Source: Enterococcus_I eurekensis
GTDB taxonomy: Bacteria > Bacillota > Bacilli > Lactobacillales > Enterococcaceae
Length of the DNA stretch: 5,999 bases
Reading direction: 5' to 3'
Assembly (NCBI RefSeq): GCF_042654605.1
Contig: NZ_JBHSGT010000024.1
Coordinates: forward strand, 1 to 5,999
Under the pieces are notes generated by a model. It was not told where the DNA came from and did not search any database. It saw nothing but the letters and a program-made list of their open reading frames with translations. Shown piece after piece: positions 1 through 5,965 of this stretch. The position numbers and the translations under genes were made by a program. Numbering within the stretch: position 1 is the first letter of the stretch; every line of letters begins with the position of its first letter.

Positions 1-63
1 GAAGAACAGCCGAAATTACCCCGTCAAAATAAGGTGGTAATTTGGGCGCTTTGTTCTGAGTGA
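1..63 (+). CDS. Possible 3' end of an unidentified gene, cut by the window edge
   Basis: Frame 1 is open from the first base to a TGA at 61-63, giving 20 residues that end in KVVIWALCSE. The other two forward frames are closed by stops within this stretch. It would converge on dapB, and the hairpin at 82-136 would terminate it, which is the layout expected of a convergent gene end. Twenty codons are too few to identify a family, and an open stretch this short can arise by chance. The same bases also form an imperfect hairpin (3-8 with 52-57, 13-20 with 36-43), so a structured non-coding RNA end is an alternative. Confidence 0.35.
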   Translation, partial: EEQPKLPRQNKVVIWALCSE

Positions 64-81
64 TTGGAGATAAATCCCTAA

Positions 82-136
82 AAAATAAACACAAGTAGGA
101 ATTGCGATACAGGCAATTCCTACTTGTGTTTATTTT
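82..136. terminator. Bidirectional rho-independent terminator overlapping the dapB stop codon
   Basis: A 24-bp perfect inverted repeat (82-105 with 113-136) encloses a 7-nt loop. Both ends are A/T-rich, so transcripts from either strand gain a U-containing 3' tail. It should end the leftward dapA-dapB mRNA and any rightward transcript arriving from position 1. The right arm covers the dapB TAA (132-130 on the minus strand) and the three codon bases before it, so the last codons of dapB are part of the stem. Confidence 0.88.
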
Positions 137-888
137 CCTTTTAATAATTCATTCATACTGAAAAACCCAGTCTTTTGTTTTTCGATGAAAAGGGCGGCTT
201 TGATAGCACCATTTGCAAAGATGCCACGTGATAAAGCGGTATGTTTGAGTTCGATAATTTCATCTTCTCCTGCAAATAAGACGGTATGCTCACCAGGAAT
301 CGAACCGCCACGTACGGCATGGATGCCAATTTCGCTCATCGCATTTTCGTTTTCGTTGCCACTTCGTCCATAAATATACTCTTTTGGTTGATCTAAGACA
401 GCGTTTATTGAGTCAGCTAGTAGTAAAGCGGTCCCGCTAGGCGCATCTTTTTTGAAACGATGGTGTTTTTCAATAATTTCGATTTGGAAATCTTCTTCTA
501 AAATAGGTGCAATTTTTTGTAAAGCTTGAATTAACGCGTTGACACCTAATGACATATTAGCTGAATAGAAGACAGGAATTTTTTTCGCGGCGTCCTTAAT
601 TGATTGTAAAATCTCATCAGAAAGACCAGTTGTTGCAATGACAACTGGGAGTTTTTGCTCGATGCAGTAGCTTAGTGTATTTTTAGTCATGGAGTGATGA
701 GAAAAATCAATTACGACATCGATAGACTCTTTGATAGCAGCTAAATCTTGGTAGATAGGAAAAGGACTATCGTTTTTTGCTAGGCGATCAAAGCCGGCGA
801 CGAGTTGAACATTAGGATGGTTAGTGATTGCTTCTTGAACGACTTTTCCCATTTGTCCGTTGCAACCGATTAATAGTACATTTTTCAT
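130..888 (-). CDS. dapB: 4-hydroxy-tetrahydrodipicolinate reductase
   Basis: Cytoplasmic enzyme that reduces the DapA product to tetrahydrodipicolinate with NAD(P)H, the second committed step toward meso-diaminopimelate and lysine. The 252-residue product has the expected family length. It opens with a Rossmann dinucleotide-binding loop (LLIGCNGQMG, about residues 5-14), followed by ATTG at 85-88, SANMSLGVN at 109-117, the catalytic signature HHRFKKDAPSGTA at 142-154 (His142/His143 and Lys146 match the catalytic His-His-x-x-Lys; DAPSGT binds substrate), and VRGGSIPGEHTVLF at 192-205. The ATG is preceded by a perfect AGGAGG 6 nt upstream, which overlaps the dapA TAG stop, so translation is probably coupled to dapA. 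The gene ends inside the terminator stem. No defects were seen. Confidence 0.97.
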   Translation of the reverse strand: MKNVLLIGCNGQMGKVVQEAITNHPNVQLVAGFDRLAKNDSPFPIYQDLAAIKESIDVVIDFSHHSMTKNTLSYCIEQKLPVVIATTGLSDEILQSIKDAAKKIPVFYSANMSLGVNALIQALQKIAPILEEDFQIEIIEKHHRFKKDAPSGTALLLADSINAVLDQPKEYIYGRSGNENENAMSEIGIHAVRGGSIPGEHTVLFAGEDEIIELKHTALSRGIFANGAIKAALFIEKQKTGFFSMNELLKGK

Positions 889-898
889 TGGTAACCTC

Positions 899-1780
899 CT
901 ATAATAAACCGTAGTTTGTCATGGTTTCTTTTAATAGCTCAACCGTTTTTTCTTCAGGTTCACCGAGTGGTAAGCGGTAGTGTGTTTCAATCCCTTTTAA
1001 TAATCCAACTGCTTTTTTGATAGGGACAGGATTGACTTCAGAAAAAATGGCTTCAATTAATGGGTATTGCGCTAATTGGATTTTTTTAGCCTCTTCGAAT
1101 TGACCATTTAAATAGTGATGAACCATTTGTGATGTTTGTTTTGGAGCAATATTACCAATTGTTGAAATTACACCGCTACCACCGACTGATAGTAGAGGTA
1201 AAACTTGGTCATCATTACCGGAATATAAAGCAAAGTCATCATTGACTAAGCAAGCAATCGCAACGATTTGCGAAATGTCACCACTTGCTTCTTTGATTCC
1301 TTTTACATTTGGTATTTTCATGAGTTCTTTAACCAAATCAGGTGTTAAGTTCAAGCCAGTCCGTGAAGCAACTGAGTATAAAATAACCGGTAAATCGACT
1401 TTTGAACAAATTGCTTCATAATGTTTTACGAGGCTGGTTTTTGTAGCCTTATTGTAGTAAGGGGTCACAATCAATAGGGCGTCGGCACCTAATTTTTCGG
1501 CTTCAACCGATAAATAAATCCCGTGTTGGGTATCATTTGATCCGGTTCCAGCGATGACTGGAATTCGACCATCGACTTGTTTAACAACAGTTTCGATGAC
1601 TTTCAAATGTTCGGCATCGACTAAGGTCGACGTTTCGCCAGTCGTACCACAAGCGATAATCGCATCTGTTCCTTCATCGATATGCCACTGGGTTAAAGCT
1701 TTTAATTCTTGGTAATTTACAGAGCCATCTGCGTTCATTGGTGTAATAATCGCGACTCCAGATCCTTTAAAAATTGTCAA
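899..1780 (-). CDS. dapA: 4-hydroxy-tetrahydrodipicolinate synthase
   Basis: Condenses pyruvate with aspartate semialdehyde, the entry step of the diaminopimelate/lysine branch; a (beta/alpha)8 class I aldolase, normally a homotetramer in the cytoplasm. Visible motifs, numbered from the chosen start: FKGSGVAIITP at the N-terminus, CGTTGE (Thr-Thr of the proton relay, about 45-49), GTGSND, TPYYNK (about 106-111), active-site Tyr135 in LYSVASRTG, and Schiff-base Lys163 in GIKEASG. I chose a TTG start at 1780. The GTG at 1789 would sit only 1 nt from the GAAAGGA ribosome binding site (1797-1791), whereas TTG has normal spacing and gives 293 residues, typical for the family. The GTG start would add three residues. 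LYSVASRTG replaces the usual proline of YNVPxRT with alanine. First gene of the dapA-dapB operon. Confidence 0.95.
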   Translation of the reverse strand: MTIFKGSGVAIITPMNADGSVNYQELKALTQWHIDEGTDAIIACGTTGETSTLVDAEHLKVIETVVKQVDGRIPVIAGTGSNDTQHGIYLSVEAEKLGADALLIVTPYYNKATKTSLVKHYEAICSKVDLPVILYSVASRTGLNLTPDLVKELMKIPNVKGIKEASGDISQIVAIACLVNDDFALYSGNDDQVLPLLSVGGSGVISTIGNIAPKQTSQMVHHYLNGQFEEAKKIQLAQYPLIEAIFSEVNPVPIKKAVGLLKGIETHYRLPLGEPEEKTVELLKETMTNYGLL

Positions 1781-1874
1781 AATGTGCACGTCCTTTCAAG
1801 TGTCTGTTACTTCTAATTTATTTATGATGACTAACTTTGGTCGTTTCTTATTTGAAAACGTCAAGATTATTAAA

Positions 1875-1903
1875 ATGATAACGATAATATGAGAAAAATT
1901 CAA
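1875..1903 (-). promoter_or_regulatory. Candidate sigma-A promoter for dapA-dapB
   Basis: On the minus strand a TTGAAT -35 (1903-1898) and a TATCAT -10 (1880-1875) are separated by exactly 17 nt. Transcription would start near 1868, leaving a leader of about 85 nt before dapA. That leader is too short for a lysine riboswitch or a complete T-box, and I recognise no consensus of either. Motif match only. Confidence 0.45.
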
Positions 1904-1941
1904 GAGAATTCTAACAATTTGATGGGAAAGTATCTAATCTG

Positions 1942-1950
1942 TGGTAAAAT
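1942..1950 (+). promoter_or_regulatory. Candidate extended -10 promoter element for lysA
   Basis: TGG immediately followed by TAAAAT forms an extended -10 (TGn plus a -10 hexamer). The only -35-like hexamer upstream, TTGATG at 1919-1924, is 20 nt away, which is longer than usual, so the extended -10 may carry the recognition. Transcription would begin near 1957, about 65 nt before the chosen lysA start. Confidence 0.4.
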
Positions 1951-2022
1951 AACTAAGATTTATTAAATGAAAAATATCCGATGCCATTTAAGGCAGTCTG
2001 TTACTATAAGGGGGAAATAATA

Positions 2023-3321
2023 ATGGTCAAAAAAATTGCTAATAATCATTTATTTTGGGATGGGTGTGATACGGTTCAACTCGCTGAAACATACGGAACA
2101 CCATTATATGTCTTTTCGCAAAATATGATTGTTGAAGAATGCCGTCAATTGCAAGAATCATTTATTAAAAAATATGATAATGTACGAGTGGCTTACGCCT
2201 CAAAAGCGTTTAATACAATGGCGATGATTCAATTGATTGAAAAAGAAGGTTTGTGTTTAGATGTAGTCAGTGGTGGAGAATTGTATACGGCAATCAAAGC
2301 CAACTATCCTGCAGAAAAAATTGAATTTAACGGAAACAATAAATCCATTGAAGAAATAACAATGGCGATTACGTATGGTGTAGGTCGGATTATTGTCGAT
2401 AGTATTCAGGAATTAGAGTGGATTGCAGCTATTTGTCGTGAGAAAAATGTGACGGCTAAAATTCTCTTTCGAATTACGCCAGAAGTCGAAGTGGCGACGC
2501 ATGACTTTATCTCTACTGGTCAAAAAGATTCCAAATTTGGGATTCCTTTAGAAGAAAGTATTTTATTTGCTTTAATTAAACAAGCTATAGAGACGCCAGA
2601 AATTGATTTTTATGGTTTGCATTTCCATATTGGCAGTCAATTATTTACCAATGAGACGCACTTATTAGCGGCACAAGTGGCGCTTGATTTGATCAAAAAA
2701 ATTCAAGAGCGCTTTGCCTATACGGTTCGGGAATTGAATTACGGAGGAGGGTTTGGAGCACGCTATAAAGAAAGTGATGCAAGAAAACCATACGCTTACT
2801 TCCTCGATCCTTTGATGGCTTTAACGGAACAATTTTGTTTAGAGAACGATTTAGTCCGTCCGGCAATTGTGATTGAACCGGGTCGTAGTATCGTAGCGGA
2901 AGCTGGAATTACGTTGCATCAAATTGGTAGTATTAAAGAAGTGCCGGGTGTTAGAAAGTATGTGGCAATTGACGGAGGCATGACCGATAATATTCGACCA
3001 GGCTTATATGAAGCGGAATATGATGGCATCCTTGCAAATAAAGCCGGAGAAAAACCAACTGAAGTCGTCACCATTGCAGGTAAAGCTTGTGAGAGTACAG
3101 ATATATTGATTAAAGATATTCATTTGCCCAAAATTGAAACGGGAGATATTTTTGCGACTTTCTCAACAGGTGCTTATGGTTATTCGATGGCAAATAATTA
3201 TAATAAGTTACTGATTCCAGCTGTTGTAATGGTAAACGAAGGCGAATCTGAGGTGATTGTAGAACGTCAAACTTTTGAGCAGTTATTACAAAACGAGAGA
3301 ATGCTCAAGAAATTAAAATAA
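2023..3321 (+). CDS. lysA: Diaminopimelate decarboxylase
   Basis: PLP-dependent enzyme that decarboxylates meso-diaminopimelate to L-lysine, the last pathway step; fold type III (alanine racemase-like barrel), usually a dimer. Numbered from the chosen ATG (432 residues): YASKAF with the PLP Schiff-base Lys61, HDFISTGQKDSKFG, LHFHIGSQ (199-206), the glycine-rich phosphate loop GGGFG (241-245), EPGRS (285-289), the CESTD signature with active-site Cys356, and GAYGYSMANNYN (383-394). I prefer the ATG at 2023 because a strong AAGGGGG lies 8 nt upstream (2008-2014). The frame stays open to an ATG at 1981, but that start has no clear ribosome binding site and would add 14 residues outside the usual family N-terminus. 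It is divergent from dapA-dapB, so the two units share a control region, and it is followed by its own terminator. Confidence 0.97.
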   Translation: MVKKIANNHLFWDGCDTVQLAETYGTPLYVFSQNMIVEECRQLQESFIKKYDNVRVAYASKAFNTMAMIQLIEKEGLCLDVVSGGELYTAIKANYPAEKIEFNGNNKSIEEITMAITYGVGRIIVDSIQELEWIAAICREKNVTAKILFRITPEVEVATHDFISTGQKDSKFGIPLEESILFALIKQAIETPEIDFYGLHFHIGSQLFTNETHLLAAQVALDLIKKIQERFAYTVRELNYGGGFGARYKESDARKPYAYFLDPLMALTEQFCLENDLVRPAIVIEPGRSIVAEAGITLHQIGSIKEVPGVRKYVAIDGGMTDNIRPGLYEAEYDGILANKAGEKPTEVVTIAGKACESTDILIKDIHLPKIETGDIFATFSTGAYGYSMANNYNKLLIPAVVMVNEGESEVIVERQTFEQLLQNERMLKKLK

Positions 3322-3332
3322 TTTTAAAAAAT

Positions 3333-3365
3333 TGGCGGAATCTAAAAGGTTTCGCTATTTTCTTT
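3333..3365 (+). terminator. Rho-independent terminator of lysA
   Basis: A 10-bp stem with three G-U pairs (3333-3342 with 3348-3357) closes a 5-nt loop and is followed by a TTTTCTTT tract. It lies 11 nt after the lysA stop and separates lysA from the metallopeptidase gene. Confidence 0.7.
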
Positions 3366-3377
3366 AAACAAAAGTCA

Positions 3378-3405
3378 TTTCTTTTTCACAAAACAGCGTT
3401 ATAAT
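3378..3405 (+). promoter_or_regulatory. Candidate promoter for the metallopeptidase gene
   Basis: A perfect TATAAT -10 at 3400-3405 lies 33 nt before the start codon. The -35 is weak; TTTCTT at 3378-3383 with a 16-nt spacer is the best match. Together with the terminator just upstream, this makes the following gene an independent transcription unit. Confidence 0.6.
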
Positions 3406-3437
3406 AGAGCAAAAGTATTTAGAAAGGGGCGCTTTTT

Positions 3438-4148
3438 ATGATGCCTTATGGAATGTTCTTTGATCCAACATATATTTTAGTTATTATCGGTTTAATCATC
3501 TCGATGGCAGCATCGGGCTATGTTAAAAGTACGTTTCACAAATTTGACCAGGTCCGTAGTAAAAATAATGTTACAGGAACACAAGCCGCAAACTATATTT
3601 TAAAAAGTCAAAATATCAACGATGTTGGCGTTGTCGGAATTGCGGGAGATTTAACAGATAACTACAATCCCGGTCGTAAAATGTTAAGCTTATCGCAGTC
3701 GACCGCTCAATCTATGTCCGTGGCAGCAATTAGTGTGGCGGCTCATGAATGTGGTCACGCAGTTCAAGATGCCGTTGGATATGCACCGCTAAAAATTCGC
3801 GCAGCAATTGTACCAGTCGCTAATATTGGTTCAACTTTGTCGATCCCATTGATTTTAATCGGGGCACTCATTAGTGGCCAAAGCGGCAGTCTTTTAATCA
3901 ATATTGGATTATTGGCTTTTTCAATGGCGCTATTGTTCCAATTAGTAACTTTACCAGTTGAGTTTGATGCTTCACGCCGTGCACTTAAAATATTGAGTCA
4001 AGGTGGGTTATTAACCCAAGAAGAATTGCCAATGGCTAGAAAAGTTTTATTCGCCGCAGCATTAACCTATGTTGCTGCTGCTGTCGCTAGTTTCTTACAA
4101 TTACTACGACTTTTCTTATTATTTGCGAATCGTAATGATCGTCGCTAA
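3438..4148 (+). CDS. YugP-family membrane zinc metallopeptidase
   Basis: Predicted integral-membrane zinc peptidase of the Zn_peptidase_2 family, typified by Bacillus subtilis YugP; substrate unknown as far as I know. The 236-residue product matches the family's usual length. Order of features: N-terminal membrane helix (about 11-27), soluble segment with DNYNPGRKMLSLS (74-86), zinc/catalytic motif HECGH at 103-107 (two His ligands and catalytic Glu), hydrophobic helices at about 124-144 and 152-173, the conserved LPVEFDASRRAL (172-183, where an acidic residue could supply the third zinc ligand), and a C-terminal hydrophobic stretch at about 205-229. AAAGGGG lies 8 nt before the first of two consecutive ATGs. 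No damage is visible. No functional link to the lysine genes is implied by position alone. Confidence 0.93.
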   Translation: MMPYGMFFDPTYILVIIGLIISMAASGYVKSTFHKFDQVRSKNNVTGTQAANYILKSQNINDVGVVGIAGDLTDNYNPGRKMLSLSQSTAQSMSVAAISVAAHECGHAVQDAVGYAPLKIRAAIVPVANIGSTLSIPLILIGALISGQSGSLLINIGLLAFSMALLFQLVTLPVEFDASRRALKILSQGGLLTQEELPMARKVLFAAALTYVAAAVASFLQLLRLFLLFANRNDRR

Positions 4149-4172
4149 TTGTAGAAGTCTTTTGTTTTCGTA

Positions 4173-4200
4173 TTGACGCGAATCATGTTATGATTATTAT
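4173..4200 (+). promoter_or_regulatory. Promoter with internal dyad upstream of the 111-residue gene
   Basis: TTGACG (4173-4178) and TATTAT (4195-4200) are spaced by 16 nt, a good sigma-A match. The spacer contains the perfect inverted repeat AATCAT-GTT-ATGATT (4181-4195), which reaches the first base of the -10. A dyad in this place could be a repressor operator; that role is inference. Transcription would begin near 4207, leaving a leader of about 49 nt. Confidence 0.6.
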
Positions 4201-4255
4201 GTTAAAGGAATTACGAAATAAAATTTCTTTAAAATAAAAGAGGAGCTGAGCTAAA

Positions 4256-4591
4256 ATGAAATCATCAACAAAAGTTACCGTAGGATTAAGTATTGCTGCC
4301 GTTGCAGGAATCGCTACAACTGTTCTTGTTTCGGAAAAAGTTATACGTAAAGCCCTTGAAATCTCAAATCGTCGCAAAGTCAAAAACTTTATCAAGGTAA
4401 AGTTAAAAGGGAATGAAAAATTACTCGATATTGTTGATCATTTAGATGATAAAGAAATCGAAACGCTGGTCAGTGCCGGTAAAAAAATGAGTCAAGGGTT
4501 CGAACGTGTAAGTTCTTATGGTGAAACCGTCGCAGATGCGACACACGACACCAAAGAAAAAGTAACGAATTTTGTTGAATCCCTTTTTTAA
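4256..4591 (+). CDS. Uncharacterised small single-pass membrane protein, 111 residues
   Basis: I do not recognise a named family. The product has a hydrophobic N-terminal helix (about residues 8-25, rich in Ala, Val and Ile), then a strongly basic stretch (28-51: KVIRKALEISNRRKVKNFIK), then a polar, charged, probably helical tail (52-111) ending in aromatic/aliphatic residues. The basic stretch after the helix suggests a cytoplasmic tail by the positive-inside rule. The layout resembles small YtxH-like membrane-anchored proteins, but this is similarity of layout only. AGGAG at 4241-4245 precedes the ATG by 10 nt. It has its own promoter and terminator, so it is probably monocistronic. Length, clean ribosome binding site and terminator support a real gene; the opposite-strand frame here is a shadow. 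Confidence 0.85.
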   Translation: MKSSTKVTVGLSIAAVAGIATTVLVSEKVIRKALEISNRRKVKNFIKVKLKGNEKLLDIVDHLDDKEIETLVSAGKKMSQGFERVSSYGETVADATHDTKEKVTNFVESLF

Positions 4592-4602
4592 TTAAATATT
4601 AC
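4575..4602 (+). promoter_or_regulatory. Possible tadA promoter inside the end of the upstream gene
   Basis: TTGAAT (4575-4580) and TATTAC (4597-4602) are spaced by 16 nt, starting in the last codons of the 111-residue gene. Only about 20 nt separate the following terminator from the tadA start, so a promoter cannot fit there. This one would start transcripts near 4609, within the left arm of the terminator hairpin. The hexamer match is moderate. Confidence 0.35.
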
Positions 4603-4605
4603 GTT

Positions 4606-4643
4606 AAAAGGTTTGAAGTCGTCACGACCTCAAACCTTTTTCT
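4606..4643 (+). terminator. Rho-independent terminator of the 111-residue gene
   Basis: A 16-position stem (4606-4621 with 4625-4640) has a single A-C mismatch and a TCA triloop, and is followed by TTTTTCT. It begins 14 nt after the stop codon. It ends only 12 nt before the ribosome binding site of tadA. Confidence 0.88.
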
Positions 4644-4664
4644 CAATTATTAGTGAGGTGTCTC

Positions 4665-5189
4665 TTGGAAAAAGTCAGTACATTAACAATCGAAGAAAAA
4701 GAATTTTTTATGAAAGAAGCAATCAAAGAAGCTAAAAAAGCCGAAGCGATGGCGGAAGTACCGATTGGCGCGGTCGTTGTGTTAGATGGTAAAATTATCG
4801 GTCGCGGTCATAACTTACGTGAAACGACACAAAATGCCACAGCCCATGCTGAAATGGCGGCAATTCAAATGGCCTGTGATCAACTCGATAATTTTCGATT
4901 AGAAGATGCTCAGTTATTTGTGACATTAGAACCATGTCCGATGTGTAGTGGGGCAATTTTATTGTCCCGAATTGATGAGGTTTATTTTGGTGCGTATGAT
5001 CCTAAAGGAGGTACGGCGGGTAGCCTCTTAAATTTACTAGAAGATCAACGATTTAATCATTGGTGTTATCTTGAATCGCGTGTCCTTGAAGAGGAATGTA
5101 GTGATTTATTAAAGACTTTTTTTAGGAATCTCCGCCAACGTAAAAAAGAAGAAAAACAAAAAGCCAAAGAAAATAACGAAAAAGACTAG
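4665..5189 (+). CDS. tadA: tRNA-specific adenosine deaminase
   Basis: Deaminates adenosine 34 of the ACG-anticodon arginine tRNA to inosine, which lets one tRNA read several CGN codons; zinc-dependent, acts as a dimer in the cytoplasm. In the 174-residue product, HAE supplies zinc ligand His61 and proton-shuttle Glu63, and PCPMCSGA supplies zinc ligands Cys91 and Cys94. EVPIGAVVV, GRGHNLRE and DPKGGTAGSLLNLL are also typical of TadA. The C-terminus ends in a Lys/Glu-rich tail (about 154-174). I chose the TTG at 4665, preceded by GAGGTG at 4655-4660. The in-frame GTG at 4653 overlaps that ribosome binding site, and the ATG at 4710 would trim the first helix. It is directly followed by the SRP RNA gene. 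Confidence 0.95.
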   Translation: MEKVSTLTIEEKEFFMKEAIKEAKKAEAMAEVPIGAVVVLDGKIIGRGHNLRETTQNATAHAEMAAIQMACDQLDNFRLEDAQLFVTLEPCPMCSGAILLSRIDEVYFGAYDPKGGTAGSLLNLLEDQRFNHWCYLESRVLEEECSDLLKTFFRNLRQRKKEEKQKAKENNEKD

Positions 5190-5215
5190 AAAAAGCAGAT
5201 AAAGTGCGGTATACT
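5187..5215 (+). promoter_or_regulatory. Candidate promoter of the SRP RNA gene
   Basis: TAGAAA (5187-5192) and TATACT (5210-5215) are spaced by exactly 17 nt. The -35 starts on the tadA TAG stop codon, so the gene and promoter are packed without a gap. The start point would be near 5222, where the SRP RNA is expected to begin. Confidence 0.55.
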
Positions 5216-5221
5216 ATATTT

Positions 5222-5318
5222 TGCCGCAAGGCTAGGACAATGAGGACGTTGTGAAGTGGGTCAGATCTGGAAGGAAGCAGCCCTAAGCGATGTTCCTCAT
5301 GTGTTCGATTATATGAAT
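5222..5318 (+). ncRNA. ffs: Signal recognition particle RNA (small bacterial 4.5S type)
   Basis: RNA core of the signal recognition particle; it binds Ffh and, with FtsY, delivers ribosomes making membrane proteins to the membrane. The invariant domain IV is plain: GGTCAGATCTGG, then a GGAA tetraloop and GGAAGCAGCC (about 5259-5283). Flanking arms pair to extend the rod (ATGAGGA at 5240-5246 with TCCTCAT at 5294-5300, plus GGACA-type bases outside it). The short hairpin form without an Alu domain is usual in Lactobacillales, unlike the long Bacillus form. The ends are estimated from the promoter and helix; the primary transcript may run to the terminator at 5329. The position after tadA is the common one in this group. 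Confidence 0.93.
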
Positions 5319-5328
5319 AGACCATTTC

Positions 5329-5360
5329 AACCTAAGATGAATATTCTTAGGTTTTTTTAT
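5329..5360 (+). terminator. Rho-independent terminator of the SRP RNA gene
   Basis: A 9-bp perfect stem (5329-5337 with 5345-5353) with a 7-nt loop is followed by a seven-T run. It separates ffs from the phosphoesterase gene. Confidence 0.88.
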
Positions 5361-5388
5361 TTTAACTATCCGGTATTATCGGTATAAT
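5361..5388 (+). promoter_or_regulatory. Candidate promoter of the phosphoesterase gene, with tandem 9-bp repeat
   Basis: TATAAT at 5383-5388 is a perfect -10. The best -35 is a weak TTTAAC at 5361-5366 with a 16-nt spacer. CGGTATTAT (5371-5379) and CGGTATAAT (5380-5388) form two directly adjacent copies differing at one base, the second containing the -10. Confidence 0.55.
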
Positions 5389-5413
5389 AATAACAAGAAA
5401 GGCCGGTGGGATT

Positions 5414-5965
5414 ATGGAACAGATTCGGATTATCCATACGAATGATTTGCATTCACATTTAGAAAATTGGCCGAAGATGCGTCGATTTATTCAAGAAAGA
5501 CAACAAACAAAAATAGGAGACTCAGTCGTAACAGTCGATTTGGGCGATTATTCGGATCGTTGGCATCCGTTAACTGAAAGTACAAATGGTCAAGGGAATG
5601 TTCAGTTAATGAATCAAGTCAATTACGATTACGCAACGATAGGTAATAATGAAGGTACGGGCAATAGTAAAGAAGAACTCGATCATTTATATGATGGGGC
5701 AAATTTTGAAGTCATACTGGCGAATTTATTTGATGCAAAAACGTTACAATACCCCGATTGGGCCAAACCTTACGGTATTCATGTCACTGAACAAGGAACG
5801 AAAATAGGATTTGTTGCATTAACGGCCTATTTCCCTTTAACTTATCAGCCAAATGGTTGGGACATTCGCGCATGGCAAGAAATTTTACCACAGCTAGCCG
5901 TCGACTTAAAAAAAGAAGTGGATGTTTTAATTTTATTAACTAGCCGAGAACACTCGCGACTTTAG
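5414..5965 (+). pseudogene. YunD-type metallophosphoesterase / 5'-nucleotidase-like protein, truncated
   Basis: The N-terminal part matches the calcineurin-like metallophosphoesterase domain of Bacillus YunD-type proteins, predicted cytoplasmic relatives of 5'-nucleotidases. Visible metal-site motifs: HTNDLHSH (8-15), DLGDYSDR (42-49) and GNNE (77-80, where many relatives have GNHE). WAKPYGIHV and KIGFVALTA follow, then VDVLILLT at 169-176, where the family continues with a His-containing (T/S)HLG motif and later GxHTHH. Here the frame instead runs into SREHSRL and a TAG. The 183 residues are well under half of the roughly 450-460 expected, and the later metal ligands and C-terminal domain are missing. 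The break coincides with hairpin-rich sequence at 5941 resembling an insertion element end, so disruption by insertion is favoured over a point frameshift. No signal peptide is seen. The ATG has AAAGG and GGTGGG upstream. Confidence 0.75.

Noticed and set aside
185..373. 62-residue rightward open frame within dapB
   Set aside because: It lies opposite well-conserved dapB, has no ribosome binding site and resembles no protein.
1981..2022. Extended N-terminus or leader peptide for lysA from the ATG at 1981
   Set aside because: There is no ribosome binding site before 1981, while a strong one directs the ATG at 2023. The frame is continuous with lysA, so it is not a separate leader peptide.
4183..4395. 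70-residue leftward open frame over the promoter and start of the 111-residue gene
   Set aside because: It is antisense to a supported promoter and gene and has no family features.
5122..5325. 67-residue leftward open frame across the end of tadA and the SRP RNA
   Set aside because: It reads through the conserved SRP RNA on the wrong strand, so it is a shadow.
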